Notes: generated from the sequence alone by a model not told the origin. DNA of 43,820 bases from Gemmatimonadota bacterium (GCA_028873845.1 JAPPNO010000134.1:1-43820); one strand, 5' to 3'. Positions 7,397-16,422 are shown, counted from the stretch's first letter. Program-made: numbers and translations.

Positions 7397-9138
7397 CACG
7401 CCTCCTCGCGCACCGTTTCCTGTTGCGCGCTCTCCGGGGGTTCCGCCACGCCGAGGATCACATGCAGGCACGTGCCCCGTCCCTGTTCGCTCTCAAGAAC
7501 AATCCTGCCACCGACATCCGTCACCAGGCGGCGCGCGATCGCCAACCCCAGGCCCGTCCCCTCCCGCCGCGAAGTGAAGAAGGGCTCGAAGACCCGGGCG
7601 CGCAACTCGGCGGGGATTCCGGGTCCGTCGTCCGCCACCGTCAGCCGGTAAGCCGGAGCCCCCTCCCGACCCGCCTCCTCCAGCGACACGACCACTTCGC
7701 CCCCCTCCCCCTCCACCGCCGCCACGGCGTTCGTCACCAGGTTCTCGACCACGCGCCTCAGCGACACGGTGTCCATCTCGACCCACGCCTCCTCCATCCC
7801 CAGCGATTCGACGATGCGCACCCCCTCCGGCACCTCCGTATACGACGCAACGACCGCGCGGGCCACCTCCGCCAGCTCCGCCCGGTCCCTGCGCCCGTGC
7901 ACGGCCACCGCCCGGTACTGATCGGCCAGGTCGCCCAGGTAGTCGAGGCTCTCGACGAGCGTGCGGGACCGCGCCTCGAAGGCTTCGGCCAGGTCGCCCG
8001 GACCGCTCCGGTGCGCCTGGCCGAGATGGTCCAGGACGTTGCGGATGGGGACCAGCCCGTTGCGCACATCGTGGTTGACCTGCCGCGCCAGCTCCCCCAC
8101 CGTGGCGCGCTTCTCGGCGTCGCGTACCCTGGCGACCTCATCGCGAATCCGCTTCAGCATGCCGTCGAGGAAATAGCTCAGCCGGTCCAGCTCCCGTCCT
8201 CCGCCGCGCCCGAAGGTCGCGTCCAGCCGACCCAGGTGCACCCTCCGCGCGGTATCGGCAAGCCTTTCGACCGGACCCGACAGGCGGGGCGCGAGAACGC
8301 CCCCGAGCAACAGCGCCAGCAGCGCCGAGCCCGCCAGGGAAAGCAGGAGCGCACGGTCCCACGAGCGGACCATTGCGGCCAGCACAGGGTCCCGCCACGC
8401 GATATGCAGGTCCACGTTCGCGTAATCGGTGTCGTCGTCCCACCCCAGCCACGCCACGCCCCCGATGCGGCGGCGGCCCTCGATCTCCGCGCGGGCGGGC
8501 AGCGTACCTTCCGGCCCCGGCACCGCCCGCTCCACCCCGCCCCCCTCTCCCTCCGCGCGGGCCAGCAGCCACACGTCCCCGCCCGCGGGCACGGCCGCCA
8601 GGTCGGCGAGTGCCGTCCCCACCACCGCGACCACGCCGACGCCCCCCACGTCGATCCGGCGCGCCCTGAGCACCGCGGCCACATCGCCCCGCGGGAGGGA
8701 CACCACGCCCACGACCGGTGCGTCGGGCATTTCCGCCAGCCTCGCCAGACCCGGGTCGCGCCGCCCCGCGTCCCCCGGAAAATGGCTGGCCGCCAGGATC
8801 GTTCCGGACGCATCCAGAACGCAGGCAACCCTGACCCCGCCGGCCGACGCAAACCGGGCCAGCGCTTCGTCCAGCGCCTGAGCCCGACCGGACCTGAGCG
8901 CCACCCTGACCGCGTTGTCCTCCGCCAGGAGCAGGGCGAGGCTCTCGAGGCGGGCTTCCAGGCGAAGGACATCCTCCTGCCAGGCCGCCGCGACGGCGTC
9001 CGCCCGCTGCAGCATGCGCAGATCGTTGGCGCCGGCCAAGCGTTCCGCCCCGACCGACCGCATCAGGAGCCCCAGCGCCAGAACGGGGATCCATGCGACG
9101 ACCAGGGCGGCGATGACGATGCGGGTGCGAAAGCTCAT
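7396..9138 (-). CDS. Membrane sensor histidine kinase partner of the sigma-54 regulator
   Basis: The protein has 580 residues, with TM1 at about 6-28, an extracytoplasmic sensor region of about 30-250 (not recognised, cache-like in length), and TM2 at about 262-284. A HAMP linker (LSGPVERLADTARRVHLGRLD) follows, then a dimerisation helix with phospho-acceptor H356 in LARQVNHDVRNGLVPI. The ATPase domain has N-box ENLVTNAVAAV (about 465-475), G1 DDGPGIP, F-box FEPFFTS and G2 GTGLGLAI. The organisation matches NtrY/ZraS-like kinases. The ATG overlaps the stop of the upstream lipoprotein gene as ATGA, and its own stop overlaps the regulator start, so lipoprotein, kinase and regulator form one tight operon. 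The signal sensed is unknown; the lipoprotein may help detect it. Confidence 0.9.
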   Translation of the reverse strand: MSFRTRIVIAALVVAWIPVLALGLLMRSVGAERLAGANDLRMLQRADAVAAAWQEDVLRLEARLESLALLLAEDNAVRVALRSGRAQALDEALARFASAGGVRVACVLDASGTILAASHFPGDAGRRDPGLARLAEMPDAPVVGVVSLPRGDVAAVLRARRIDVGGVGVVAVVGTALADLAAVPAGGDVWLLARAEGEGGGVERAVPGPEGTLPARAEIEGRRRIGGVAWLGWDDDTDYANVDLHIAWRDPVLAAMVRSWDRALLLSLAGSALLALLLGGVLAPRLSGPVERLADTARRVHLGRLDATFGRGGGRELDRLSYFLDGMLKRIRDEVARVRDAEKRATVGELARQVNHDVRNGLVPIRNVLDHLGQAHRSGPGDLAEAFEARSRTLVESLDYLGDLADQYRAVAVHGRRDRAELAEVARAVVASYTEVPEGVRIVESLGMEEAWVEMDTVSLRRVVENLVTNAVAAVEGEGGEVVVSLEEAGREGAPAYRLTVADDGPGIPAELRARVFEPFFTSRREGTGLGLAIARRLVTDVGGRIVLESEQGRGTCLHVILGVAEPPESAQQETVREEA

Positions 9139-10316
9139 GGACGAGGTGCCGACGGGGGCCCGATCGCGAACGATGCGGTCTCGCCGATCAGGAGCACGGT
9201 TCGAATCCCGGGCTCGGCCGAACCGTCCCACCCGCCCAGCCTCCGGCCCACCTCGGCGTACAGCGAGCACGGGTGCACCGGCCCGGTGGTCACCGAGATC
9301 ACCGCCGCCACGTCCGTGCCGCTCCAGCGGTCGTCGCCGCTCGCAACCGGACGCACCGCCATTCGCCCGCGCGCTCCGGTCAACTCGGCGACCGTCGCCG
9401 CGAGCGGCCCGCCGGGCAAACCGATCGAGACCATCCGTTCCGCGATCTGACGCGCCGCGGGATCGTCCTCCGGGTAGCTCACCGTCGGAGGGGACGGCGC
9501 TCTCCGCTCTGCGGCCGCCGGACTCGCATCCGCCTTTCCGCCCTTGCCCGCCGACTGCGGACCGCACGTCTCCGCGACGGACTTCCACCGCAGGAGCGGA
9601 AGCTGTCTCGCCATCGTTGCGCCCCGGCCGATCCATGAGACTCCCACGGCGTCCTGCAGGGCTTCGGCGGCTTCGTCCCCCGTGCTTCCGGCAAACGCGA
9701 CCAGGTAGAGGCGGTCGTAGGCAACCAGTTGCACGCTCCGGCCCAGCGACCGGGCGTACTCGATGGACGCGTCATGCCGCGTGACGGTTTCCCCGGTGTC
9801 CGCGTCGATGGCGTCCCGGACGTCGCCGTCCTCTACCGGGAGCGGCACACCTGCCAACCTGGGGTCCGCGAAGAGCCGCGCGGGATCGCGTACCGGGTCC
9901 CCGAATTCCACCCGGATGCCCCCGTCCCCCAGCACCGCGACGCGGTTCACCCTGTGGCCGAGCCAGGGCGGCTGATCCAGCGGCGGCCAGCTGTTCACGA
10001 GTGCCATGCCCTTCGGTCCCGGCGACCCGGGCGCGAATTCGAGCACCACCGTATCGCCGGTCACCTTCCAGGTCGCCCTCCCCGGCTCGAGACGATTCTC
10101 GCACCCCACACGCAGCAGCGTATGCTCGGATCCCCTGCCGAAGTCGGGGCGCACGCACGGCGTCGGCACGGCGGCCGGCGAAATCGAGGGGAGGCGCACG
10201 GACGTGGGCGGGGGCACGGGTCCGGGCGTCGGTCCGGGCGGGGATCCGGAGGAAGCCGGTCCCGATCCGCACGCCGTAAGCCAGGCGCAGAGCGTGAGCC
10301 GCATCCACAACTTCAT
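9135..10316 (-). CDS. Lipoprotein of the two-component operon, possibly a degenerate solute-binding protein
   Basis: The product has 393 residues. MKLWMRLTLCAWLTACGSG is a signal peptide with a good lipobox (LTAC), followed by a Pro/Gly/Ser-rich linker. The body (about 60-390) contains stretches such as GDTVVLEFAPGSPG and GGIRVEFGDPVRDPARLFADPRLAG. These resemble the layout of family 5 (peptide/nickel) binding proteins, but no diagnostic motif is present, so this is tentative. A central Ala/Pro/Ser-rich stretch near residue 270 looks like a linker. The gene overlaps the kinase gene (ATGA), suggesting it is an accessory ligand sensor for that kinase. No ribosome-binding site is clear. A palindrome GTTACTGTAAC at 10321-10331 sits directly before the ATG and could be an operator. 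Confidence 0.6.
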   Translation of the reverse strand: MKLWMRLTLCAWLTACGSGPASSGSPPGPTPGPVPPPTSVRLPSISPAAVPTPCVRPDFGRGSEHTLLRVGCENRLEPGRATWKVTGDTVVLEFAPGSPGPKGMALVNSWPPLDQPPWLGHRVNRVAVLGDGGIRVEFGDPVRDPARLFADPRLAGVPLPVEDGDVRDAIDADTGETVTRHDASIEYARSLGRSVQLVAYDRLYLVAFAGSTGDEAAEALQDAVGVSWIGRGATMARQLPLLRWKSVAETCGPQSAGKGGKADASPAAAERRAPSPPTVSYPEDDPAARQIAERMVSIGLPGGPLAATVAELTGARGRMAVRPVASGDDRWSGTDVAAVISVTTGPVHPCSLYAEVGRRLGGWDGSAEPGIRTVLLIGETASFAIGPPSAPRP

Positions 10317-10392
10317 GGCAGTTACTGTAACGCACTGACGGACGGCGCGCCGGACCCCGCGGGCGGCTGCCGCCTCCGCGACGGGTGCAGGG

Positions 10393-11349
10393 ATGCGCCG
10401 CAAACCGGAGCCGGTTACAATCGGGAGCATGGCAACCTCCGGCGACGACCCGCAAACGACCGTCCCCGGCCCGGCCGCAACCGCCGGGTGGCTGGCCGCC
10501 GATCCGGGCCGGCCCGGACTCGTGGTGCTGGACGGTTCGTGGTATCTGCCCGGGTCCGGACGGGACCCGAAGCTGGAGTTCGAGGAGCGGAGGATTCCGG
10601 GGGCCCGCTTCTTCGACATCGACATGTGCAGCGACCCCGGCGCCGAGCTTCCCCACACCATTCCCCCACCCGGCCATTTCAGGAAATGCGCCGAAGAGGC
10701 CGGTGTCTCCGACCGGTCGGCGGTGATCGTCTACGACGGGTCGGGCGTGAACCTCAGCGCGGCGCGCGTGTGGTGGACCTTCCGCTACTTCGGCCACGAC
10801 AACGTGGCGGTGCTGGACGGCGGCCTCAAGCACTGGATCGCGTCGGGGCTACCCACCGAGTCGGGGCCGCCCGTGCGCACGCTCGAGGCCCCCGCCCCCT
10901 TCACCCCCCGGCCCCGGCCCCACCTCGTCCGCACCGCCGAAGACGTCCTCGCGGCGATCGGCTCGGCGCACACCCAGATCGTGGACATGCGGCCGGCGGG
11001 CCGCTTTGCGGGAACCGAGCCGGAACCCCGGGAGGGACTCAGGTCCGGCCACGTGCCCGGGAGCCGCAACGTGCCCTATGCCGATCTCGTGGATCTCCGC
11101 ACCGGTCTCGTCATCGACGACCGGACCCTGGCGAGGGTGCTGGTCCGTGCGGGGGTCGATCCCGGGAAGCGCCTGGTGGGCACCTGCGGTTCGGGTACGA
11201 GCGCGTGCGCCTTCGCGTGGAAGATGGCGTGCGCGGGACACCGCGATGTGCCGATCTACGACGGATCCTGGTCGGAGTGGGGCGGCCGGGAGGACCTGCC
11301 GGTCGAGACGGGTCCCCCGGAAGGCAGCGGACGCCGCGAACCCGCATGA
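10393..11349 (+). CDS. Thiosulfate/3-mercaptopyruvate sulfurtransferase (two rhodanese domains)
   Basis: The 318-residue protein matches tandem-rhodanese enzymes (about 280-300). The inactive N-terminal rhodanese domain carries the family patterns RRIPGARFFDID, VIVYDGSG, ARVWWTFRYFGH and VLDGGLKHW. The C-terminal domain has IVDMRPAGRF, SGHVPGSRNVPY and an active-site loop TCGSGTSACAFA with the catalytic Cys, followed by YDGSWSEWG. The usual mercaptopyruvate loop is CGSGVTA, so the T/S order differs here. The reaction would transfer sulfane sulfur to cyanide or a thiol acceptor. A second ATG at 10429 is possible; neither start has a well-spaced ribosome-binding site. Its 3' end overlaps the convergent small lipoprotein gene by 94 bases. 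Confidence 0.85.
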   Translation: MRRKPEPVTIGSMATSGDDPQTTVPGPAATAGWLAADPGRPGLVVLDGSWYLPGSGRDPKLEFEERRIPGARFFDIDMCSDPGAELPHTIPPPGHFRKCAEEAGVSDRSAVIVYDGSGVNLSAARVWWTFRYFGHDNVAVLDGGLKHWIASGLPTESGPPVRTLEAPAPFTPRPRPHLVRTAEDVLAAIGSAHTQIVDMRPAGRFAGTEPEPREGLRSGHVPGSRNVPYADLVDLRTGLVIDDRTLARVLVRAGVDPGKRLVGTCGSGTSACAFAWKMACAGHRDVPIYDGSWSEWGGREDLPVETGPPEGSGRREPA

Positions 11350-11810
11350 GCGCAGCCGCCGCTCCCCTGCGGGCGTGGGAGCTTCCCGGCGGTAATCGTT
11401 CCGCGCTGGGCACCCAGCACCCAGTTCCCGGCAAAGCAGAGGCCGTCTCCCGAGAGCCGCAGAATGAGCGTCCCCTGGGGCAGGCTTGCGTGGACATTGA
11501 GTATTCCGACCCCCGTCTCCACCGCCGCGATCGGCGCCGACAGCACCCCCACGGAGAGGGTCCCGCGGTAGTTTCCCGGCTGGCCGCGGATCGTCATCGT
11601 CCCGTCGGAGACCCGGGTCACGGACGACATCGACAGCTCGTACGTCCCCAGCGGATCCAGGACCGACTCCTCGACGGCAGGGGCGGGTGACGTGGCACAT
11701 CCGGCCGGCAACCCGGAGATGAGCACCAGTGGCAGGCAGCGCGACAGCTGCCCCCTGATGAATCGGCGCGGACGCGCGGGGCGGGCTGGCGGCGGGCCGC
11801 CCGCCGGCAT
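11256..11810 (-). CDS. Small secreted lipoprotein of unknown function
   Basis: The predicted product has 184 residues, with an Arg/Pro-rich start, hydrophobic segment CLPLVLISGLPAG and lipobox Cys in PAGC. The mature part (SSVTRVSDGTMTIRGQPGNYRG, then VHASLPQGTLILRLSGDGLCFAGNWVLG) reads as a beta-rich fold of about 100 residues, perhaps a lipocalin-like or single beta-sandwich domain; I do not recognise a family. The last roughly 45 residues are low complexity and lie antisense to the end of the sulfurtransferase gene, so the true protein may gain little from them. The ATG is 5 bases after the stop of the small membrane protein gene, so the two form an operon. Confidence 0.55.
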   Translation of the reverse strand: MPAGGPPPARPARPRRFIRGQLSRCLPLVLISGLPAGCATSPAPAVEESVLDPLGTYELSMSSVTRVSDGTMTIRGQPGNYRGTLSVGVLSAPIAAVETGVGILNVHASLPQGTLILRLSGDGLCFAGNWVLGAQRGTITAGKLPRPQGSGGCAHAGSRRPLPSGGPVSTGRSSRPPHSDQDPS

Positions 11811-11815
11811 CCGGC

Positions 11816-12082
11816 TCACCCGGAACGGGCCGCGGCCGCGATCCAGTCGGCCACCGCCCGGACCCCGGTCATGACGCCTTCGCCCACCGCCGCGAGGAGG
11901 TTGCCGGCCGCCGTTTCGTCGAGCCATCCGACCCAGACCGCGACCCCGAGAAGGATGGCCGCCGGCACGAGGATCCGGATCGCGATGCGCATGAACTCCT
12001 TGAACACGATCCACACCAGGGCGATGGCCAGTACCAGGAACACCAGCTCGCCGACCAATGCGGGCGTCGCGAATTCGCTCAT
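11816..12082 (-). CDS. Small inner-membrane protein, two transmembrane segments
   Basis: The 88-residue protein has hydrophobic helices at about 10-26 (LVGELVFLVLAIALVWIVF) and 33-52 (AIRILVPAAILLGVAVWVGW), joined by a short basic loop (KEFMR). An amphipathic C-terminal helix follows. A GGAAGG ribosome-binding site lies 8 bases before the ATG. No family is recognised. It is transcribed just upstream of the small lipoprotein gene and probably after the HU terminator, so it needs either read-through or its own promoter in the 119 bases between. Confidence 0.6.
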   Translation of the reverse strand: MSEFATPALVGELVFLVLAIALVWIVFKEFMRIAIRILVPAAILLGVAVWVGWLDETAAGNLLAAVGEGVMTGVRAVADWIAAAARSG

Positions 12083-12135
12083 TTGCCTGCCTTCCCCTTG
12101 TGAGAGGTGGCCTGTCGCCGCGTCCCCAACTACAC

Positions 12136-12174
12136 GAAGCGGGGCGGCTCCGGGTTTCGAAGCCGCCCCGTTTC
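12136..12174 (-). terminator. Rho-independent-type hairpin after the HU gene
   Basis: GAAGCGGGGCGGCT (12136-12149) pairs with AGCCGCCCCGTTTC (12161-12174), a stem of up to 14 pairs with one G-T and an 11-base loop. It starts 28 bases after the HU stop on the minus strand and is followed there by a U-containing stretch (CTTCGTGT). The A/T ends of the stem give it near-symmetry, so it could act in both directions. Confidence 0.7.
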
Positions 12175-12201
12175 AAACCTGCGGTCCTGCTCCCGCGAAA
12201 C

Positions 12202-12486
12202 CTACGAAACCGTATCCTTGAGGCCCTTGGCGGCCTTGAACGCGGGGTATTTCTTGGCGGCGATCGTAATCGCTTCTCCGGTACGGGGGTTGCGGCCGGT
12301 CCGCGCCGCCCGCTCACGAGCTTCGAAGGTTCCGAAGCCTCCGATCGAGACCTTTCCGCCTGCGGCGAGTTCGCCGGCGATCAGACCGTGGGCCGGATCG
12401 AAGATCTTGTCCAGCAGGTCCGCCGACCGGGCCTGTGTGGTGTTGGCGCTCGCCGCGAGCTTCCGGGCCATCTCGGACTTGTTCAT
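12202..12486 (-). CDS. hup: DNA-binding protein HU
   Basis: The 94-residue product is full length for HU (about 90). It opens MNKSEMARKLAASANTTQA, and has the dimer core plus the DNA-binding arm in the pattern VSIGGFGTFEARERAARTGRNPRTGE followed by ITIAAKKYPAFKAAKGLKD. The proline at the arm tip (NPRTG) that intercalates into bent DNA is present. It is a nucleoid-associated architectural protein acting as a dimer. An AGGAG ribosome-binding site lies 7 bases before the ATG, which rejects the longer frame reaching to 12702. It stands alone, bounded by its own terminator, as is usual for HU genes. Confidence 0.95.
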   Translation of the reverse strand: MNKSEMARKLAASANTTQARSADLLDKIFDPAHGLIAGELAAGGKVSIGGFGTFEARERAARTGRNPRTGEAITIAAKKYPAFKAAKGLKDTVS

Positions 12487-12734
12487 GCAACTGCTCCTTG
12501 TTGGGTTGGTGCCCCGTACTCGGCCAGAGCCGGGGCGTTGAGAGCGGCGCGCACCGAGCACGCCGTGTTCTGGTTCGGTATACTTCCCCTCAACTGCCTC
12601 GTACGTTCCCGGTTGTTCCCCGGCCCCGACACCCAACATCCCACATGTGTGTGTGCACGAATGTGTAGGAAAACAGCCGGAAATGGAAGATGTCGCCGCC
12701 AAGCACCCGCCGGTGCCGACCCGGAGGTCAAGCC

Positions 12735-13796
12735 GTGAGAGCCGCGATCTACCGAGAGTACCGGGGGCCGATCAGGATCGAATCCCTGCCGGATCCGGAG
12801 CCCGCCCGCGATGGCGTGGTGGTGCGGGTGGCGGCCAACGGGATCTGCCGCAGCGACTGGCACGGCTGGGTGGGACACGATCCCGACATCGTGCTGCCGC
12901 ACGTCCCCGGGCACGAGATCGCGGGGGTGGTCGAGGAGGTGGGGCGCGAGGTGAGGCGGTGGAAGCCGGGCGACCGGGTGTCGGTGCCGTTCATTGCGGG
13001 GTGCGGGCGATGCCGTCCCTGCCGCGCCGGCGACCAGCAGGTCTGCGACCGCCAGTTCCAGCCGGGGTTCCACGGTTGGGGCGGCTTCGCCGAACGCGTG
13101 GGGTTGCGGCACGCCGATCTCACACTGGCGGCGCTTCCGGACGAGGTGGGGTTCGTGGAGGCCGCGAGCCTGGGCTGCCGTTTCGCGACTTCGTTCCGGG
13201 CGGTGCAGGGGCAGGGGCGGGTGAAGGGGGGCGACTGGGTGGCCGTGCACGGGTGCGGCGGGGTGGGGCTGGCGGCGGTGATGATCGCGGCGGCGCTGGG
13301 CGCGAACGTGGTGGCGGTGGACATCCGGCAGGGGGCGCTGCGCATGGCGCGCGAGGTGGGGGCCGTGGGGGTCGTGGACGCCTCCGGGTCGGTGGACGTG
13401 GCCGGGGAAGTGCGCGACGCAACCGGTGGCGGCGCCCACGTTTCCATTGACGCGCTCGGCCATCCCGACACCTGCTTCAACTCCGTCGCGTGCCTGCGCA
13501 AGCGCGGGCGCCACGTTCAGGTGGGCCTCATGACCGGGGATCACCGCAACGCCAGGGTCCCGATGGACCGGGTGATCGCCTGGGAGCTGGAGATGGTGGG
13601 GAGCCACGGGCTGCAGGCGCACGAGTACGGCCGCATTCTGCGGATGGTCGCCTCCGGCTTCGTCGATCCGGCCCGGCTCGTGACCCGCACGGTCACCCTC
13701 GAAGAGGGGATCGGGGTGTTGACCGGGATGGACGGCTACGAGGTGCTCGGGGTCGTGGTCATCGATCGTTTCGGGACGACGGATCGAGAGGCGTAG
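12735..13796 (+). CDS. Zinc-dependent alcohol dehydrogenase (MDR family)
   Basis: The 353-residue product belongs to the medium-chain dehydrogenase/reductase family. The GTG start at 12735 is chosen because GGAGG lies 6 bases before it and the family begins at this point (VRAAIYREY). Catalytic zinc ligands are seen in GICRSDWHGW (Cys) and VPGHEIAG (His-Glu). The structural zinc loop CGRCRPCRAGDQQVC has all four Cys. The Rossmann motif is HGCGGVGLAAVMIAA, with VDIRQG as the NAD-type acidic strand end. It oxidises an alcohol or reduces an aldehyde with NAD(H); the substrate is not determined by sequence. It stands divergent from HU and converges with the metalloprotease gene. Confidence 0.9.
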   Translation: MRAAIYREYRGPIRIESLPDPEPARDGVVVRVAANGICRSDWHGWVGHDPDIVLPHVPGHEIAGVVEEVGREVRRWKPGDRVSVPFIAGCGRCRPCRAGDQQVCDRQFQPGFHGWGGFAERVGLRHADLTLAALPDEVGFVEAASLGCRFATSFRAVQGQGRVKGGDWVAVHGCGGVGLAAVMIAAALGANVVAVDIRQGALRMAREVGAVGVVDASGSVDVAGEVRDATGGGAHVSIDALGHPDTCFNSVACLRKRGRHVQVGLMTGDHRNARVPMDRVIAWELEMVGSHGLQAHEYGRILRMVASGFVDPARLVTRTVTLEEGIGVLTGMDGYEVLGVVVIDRFGTTDREA

Positions 13797-13803
13797 CGCG
13801 GGG

Positions 13804-16422
13804 TCACCACCCCCCTTCGGCACAGTAGGAGATCAGCGCGTCCAGCCAGCCAGCCGCCGCGACTCCGGCCTCGACGGACAGTCCGGCCCGCCGGATCAGG
13901 CTCGCCGCACCATCGTTCCGGTCCGCGACCCACTCCATGGCCGGCGACCCGATCGGGGCCCCCGGGGGGGCCTGCGGCGCCGTGGCGGGTGTCCAGGAAT
14001 CGAATGGCCGGTCTTCGAAGCGCCGGATGTCCCGTGCGAGGAGCGCGAAGTGGGCCGCGGCACCGCCGTCGCCCTGCGCGAGGCCCTCCGCCATGGATTT
14101 CATCCCCGCGAGGTGCCGGGCGGCGACCGCGCGCACCTGCGGCATCGAGGCGCCGCCCGCCAGCCCCATCAGCCCATCGGCCACGATCCTGCCGACCGCG
14201 CGCCGCACCTCCGCCTCGTAGCGGGAGTCCCCAGGGTTCGGCGCGGCCACCGCGGCAAGCGCCTCCATCACGTCGCCCGGACCGGGCAGCGAGGGATCTA
14301 GCAGGTTCTGCTGCAGCAGCCGCGCCGCACGGCTCCCGTTCAACACGTTGCCCACCACGTGGGCCGCTGCGACCACCGCCGGCGACACCGCGTCGAACAT
14401 GGGGCCCGTGTAGCGCGGGAAGAGTTCGCGCGAGCGGCCGTAGCCGGACGGACGGGGCGGAAGGTCGGCCAGCACCGATTCGGGGATCGTCAACTCGGCG
14501 GGCTGCAGGGCGCGCACCAGCGCGTCGAGCGCCCGCTGCTGCTCGGCGGCGGAGGCCGCGCGGACCGGGTCGAGTCCGTCCCCGCGCGTGGCGTAGGTGT
14601 AGTGCATTCCTCCCAGCACCGACGCCGCGGCCGTGACCTGATAGCGGTGGTGCAGGTAGAGCGGAACCAGCACCTCCTCCATCTGCGCCATGGGCCTCCC
14701 GCTCCGGATCACGCGCTCGCCGAACCGGTCCAGCGAGGCACGTCGCACGTCCAGCATGCGGTCCAGCTCGGCGCCCGCATCCGTCCCGTTCGACCATTGA
14801 TCGGCCCGGGCGTGCCCCGAGACATCCTGGTTGCTGAAGAAGCGGATGTCCTCCTCCCACGCCTCGTCGAGTATGCGGTCCAGCTCGGCAGCCTCGTCCG
14901 TGCCGGGCGGGAACTGGGTGTAGCCGTAGCGGATCGCCACCTTGTCCCACTCGCCGATGTCGGCGTCGTACACCTCCGAGTAGTCGAAATCGCGCCCGTC
15001 GTGGGTGATGAGGGGGTGGGGATAGTCGAGGGTCGAGATGCGGCCCAGGTCGCTGTCGTAGTAGTTGTGGGAGAGTCCCAGCGTGTGCCCCACCTCGTGC
15101 GCCGAGAGCTGGCGGATCCGGGCCAGCGCCCACTCCGCGATGTCCTCGGGGTTCTCGTCGCCGTTTTCGTAGGGCGCCAGCAGCCCCTCGGCGATCAGGT
15201 AGTCCTGGCGCACGCGCAGGGAGCCGAGGGTCACCGTCCCCTTCAGGATCTCGCCGGTGCGCGGATCGGTGATCGAGCCGCCCGTGCTCCAGCCCCGCGT
15301 CGAGCGGTGCACCCAGTTGATCACGTTGTAGCGGATATCGTGGCTGCTGACGTCCTCGGGGCGCAGCTCCACGCGGAAGGCGTCGATGAAGCCCGCCGCC
15401 TCGAAGGCCTGGTTCCACCAGCGCGCGCCGTCCAGCAGCGCCGAGCGGACGGGCTCCGGCGTGCCCGGATCGAGGTAGTAGACGATCGGCTCGACCGGCT
15501 CGCTCATCGCCGCGTTCGGGTCCCGCTTCTCCAGGCGGTGGCGGCGGATGAAGCGCTTCGTCATCGGTTCGCCGAGCGCCACCGAGTAGTCCTGGAAGGA
15601 CATGCCCCCGTACCCGGCGCGGGAATCGTGGGCGCGGGGCGTGTATTCCCCCAGTTCCGGGAGCTTGACCAGCGAGTGGTGCATGCGCACCGTCGCCGCC
15701 GCCCCGGACGCCGCCACGCTGCCGACTCCCTCGAAGGCGCCACCGCCTCCCCCGAATCCCCCGAACCCCCCTCCCCCGCCCGCCTGCCGCACGAAGGTCA
15801 GCGAGGCCTCCATCTCGGTGTTCTCGGGGAAGTTCATCGTCATCGGCATGTACACCGCGCTCCGGCTCGCATCGAGCCGGTAGGTCCCGGGACGCATCCG
15901 TCCCGAGAGCCCGGCGATGTCCTGCATTAGGAAGGGGGTGAAGTCCACAAGCACGCGCTCATCGGTCGCGGCCGCGACGGTGAAGCCCCAAAGCGTCGAT
16001 GGCGCGAAGGCGTCCTCCACCGCCTTGCGCTCGGCGGGGTTGTCGCTGGACGCCCGGAAACGGTAGTTGGGCTGAATCATCAGCACCTTCGGGCCCACCC
16101 GGTGGAAGCGCACGACACGCGACCCGGACTGCTGCCCCCGGTCGATCCCGATGTCGTTGGACCCCAGCCCCGCGCCGATCCCCGCGGCGTGGAGCACATC
16201 GGTGTCCCAGAGGCCGATTTCAAGCCAGATCCTGCCGGCCGCTTCCTCCCAGTAGATGGGGAAGAAGCCGTCCATGCGTTCCATGGCGGCGGTCTTTTCC
16301 TCGATCGTGGGCGGCGCGCCGGTGTCCTGCGGCCGTTGGGCCTGTGCCGTGCCGGCGATCAGGGCCAGCGCGAGCGCGGCAGCCACGACGCGGACCGGGT
16401 GGCGGATCTTCGAGCGGTTCAT
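13804..16422 (-). CDS. Secreted zinc metalloprotease, DUF5117/DUF4953 type
   Basis: The product has 872 residues from an ATG with AGGAGG 7 bases upstream. A signal peptide ends near AQAQ (residue 29). The N-terminal half matches DUF5117-type domains, interrupted at about 214-230 by a Gly-rich insert (GGGGGFGGFGGGGG). The metzincin-like site is HEVGHTLGLSHNY: H442, E443, H446 and H452 (HExxHxxGxxH). The C-terminal region is helical, typical of the DUF4953 partner. It is probably periplasmic or exported, degrading peptides. The ATG overlaps the stop of the aminotransferase gene (ATGA), making it the last gene of a four-gene chain. These proteases are abundant in Bacteroidota and Gemmatimonadota; the physiological substrate is unknown. 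Confidence 0.9.
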   Translation of the reverse strand: MNRSKIRHPVRVVAAALALALIAGTAQAQRPQDTGAPPTIEEKTAAMERMDGFFPIYWEEAAGRIWLEIGLWDTDVLHAAGIGAGLGSNDIGIDRGQQSGSRVVRFHRVGPKVLMIQPNYRFRASSDNPAERKAVEDAFAPSTLWGFTVAAATDERVLVDFTPFLMQDIAGLSGRMRPGTYRLDASRSAVYMPMTMNFPENTEMEASLTFVRQAGGGGGFGGFGGGGGAFEGVGSVAASGAAATVRMHHSLVKLPELGEYTPRAHDSRAGYGGMSFQDYSVALGEPMTKRFIRRHRLEKRDPNAAMSEPVEPIVYYLDPGTPEPVRSALLDGARWWNQAFEAAGFIDAFRVELRPEDVSSHDIRYNVINWVHRSTRGWSTGGSITDPRTGEILKGTVTLGSLRVRQDYLIAEGLLAPYENGDENPEDIAEWALARIRQLSAHEVGHTLGLSHNYYDSDLGRISTLDYPHPLITHDGRDFDYSEVYDADIGEWDKVAIRYGYTQFPPGTDEAAELDRILDEAWEEDIRFFSNQDVSGHARADQWSNGTDAGAELDRMLDVRRASLDRFGERVIRSGRPMAQMEEVLVPLYLHHRYQVTAAASVLGGMHYTYATRGDGLDPVRAASAAEQQRALDALVRALQPAELTIPESVLADLPPRPSGYGRSRELFPRYTGPMFDAVSPAVVAAAHVVGNVLNGSRAARLLQQNLLDPSLPGPGDVMEALAAVAAPNPGDSRYEAEVRRAVGRIVADGLMGLAGGASMPQVRAVAARHLAGMKSMAEGLAQGDGGAAAHFALLARDIRRFEDRPFDSWTPATAPQAPPGAPIGSPAMEWVADRNDGAASLIRRAGLSVEAGVAAAGWLDALISYCAEGGW

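Noticed and set aside
9139-9636. N-terminal extension of the histidine kinase by 166 residues
   Set aside because: The sequence is Arg/Gly-rich and antisense-like, overlaps the lipoprotein gene, and the family start with TM1 is at 9138.
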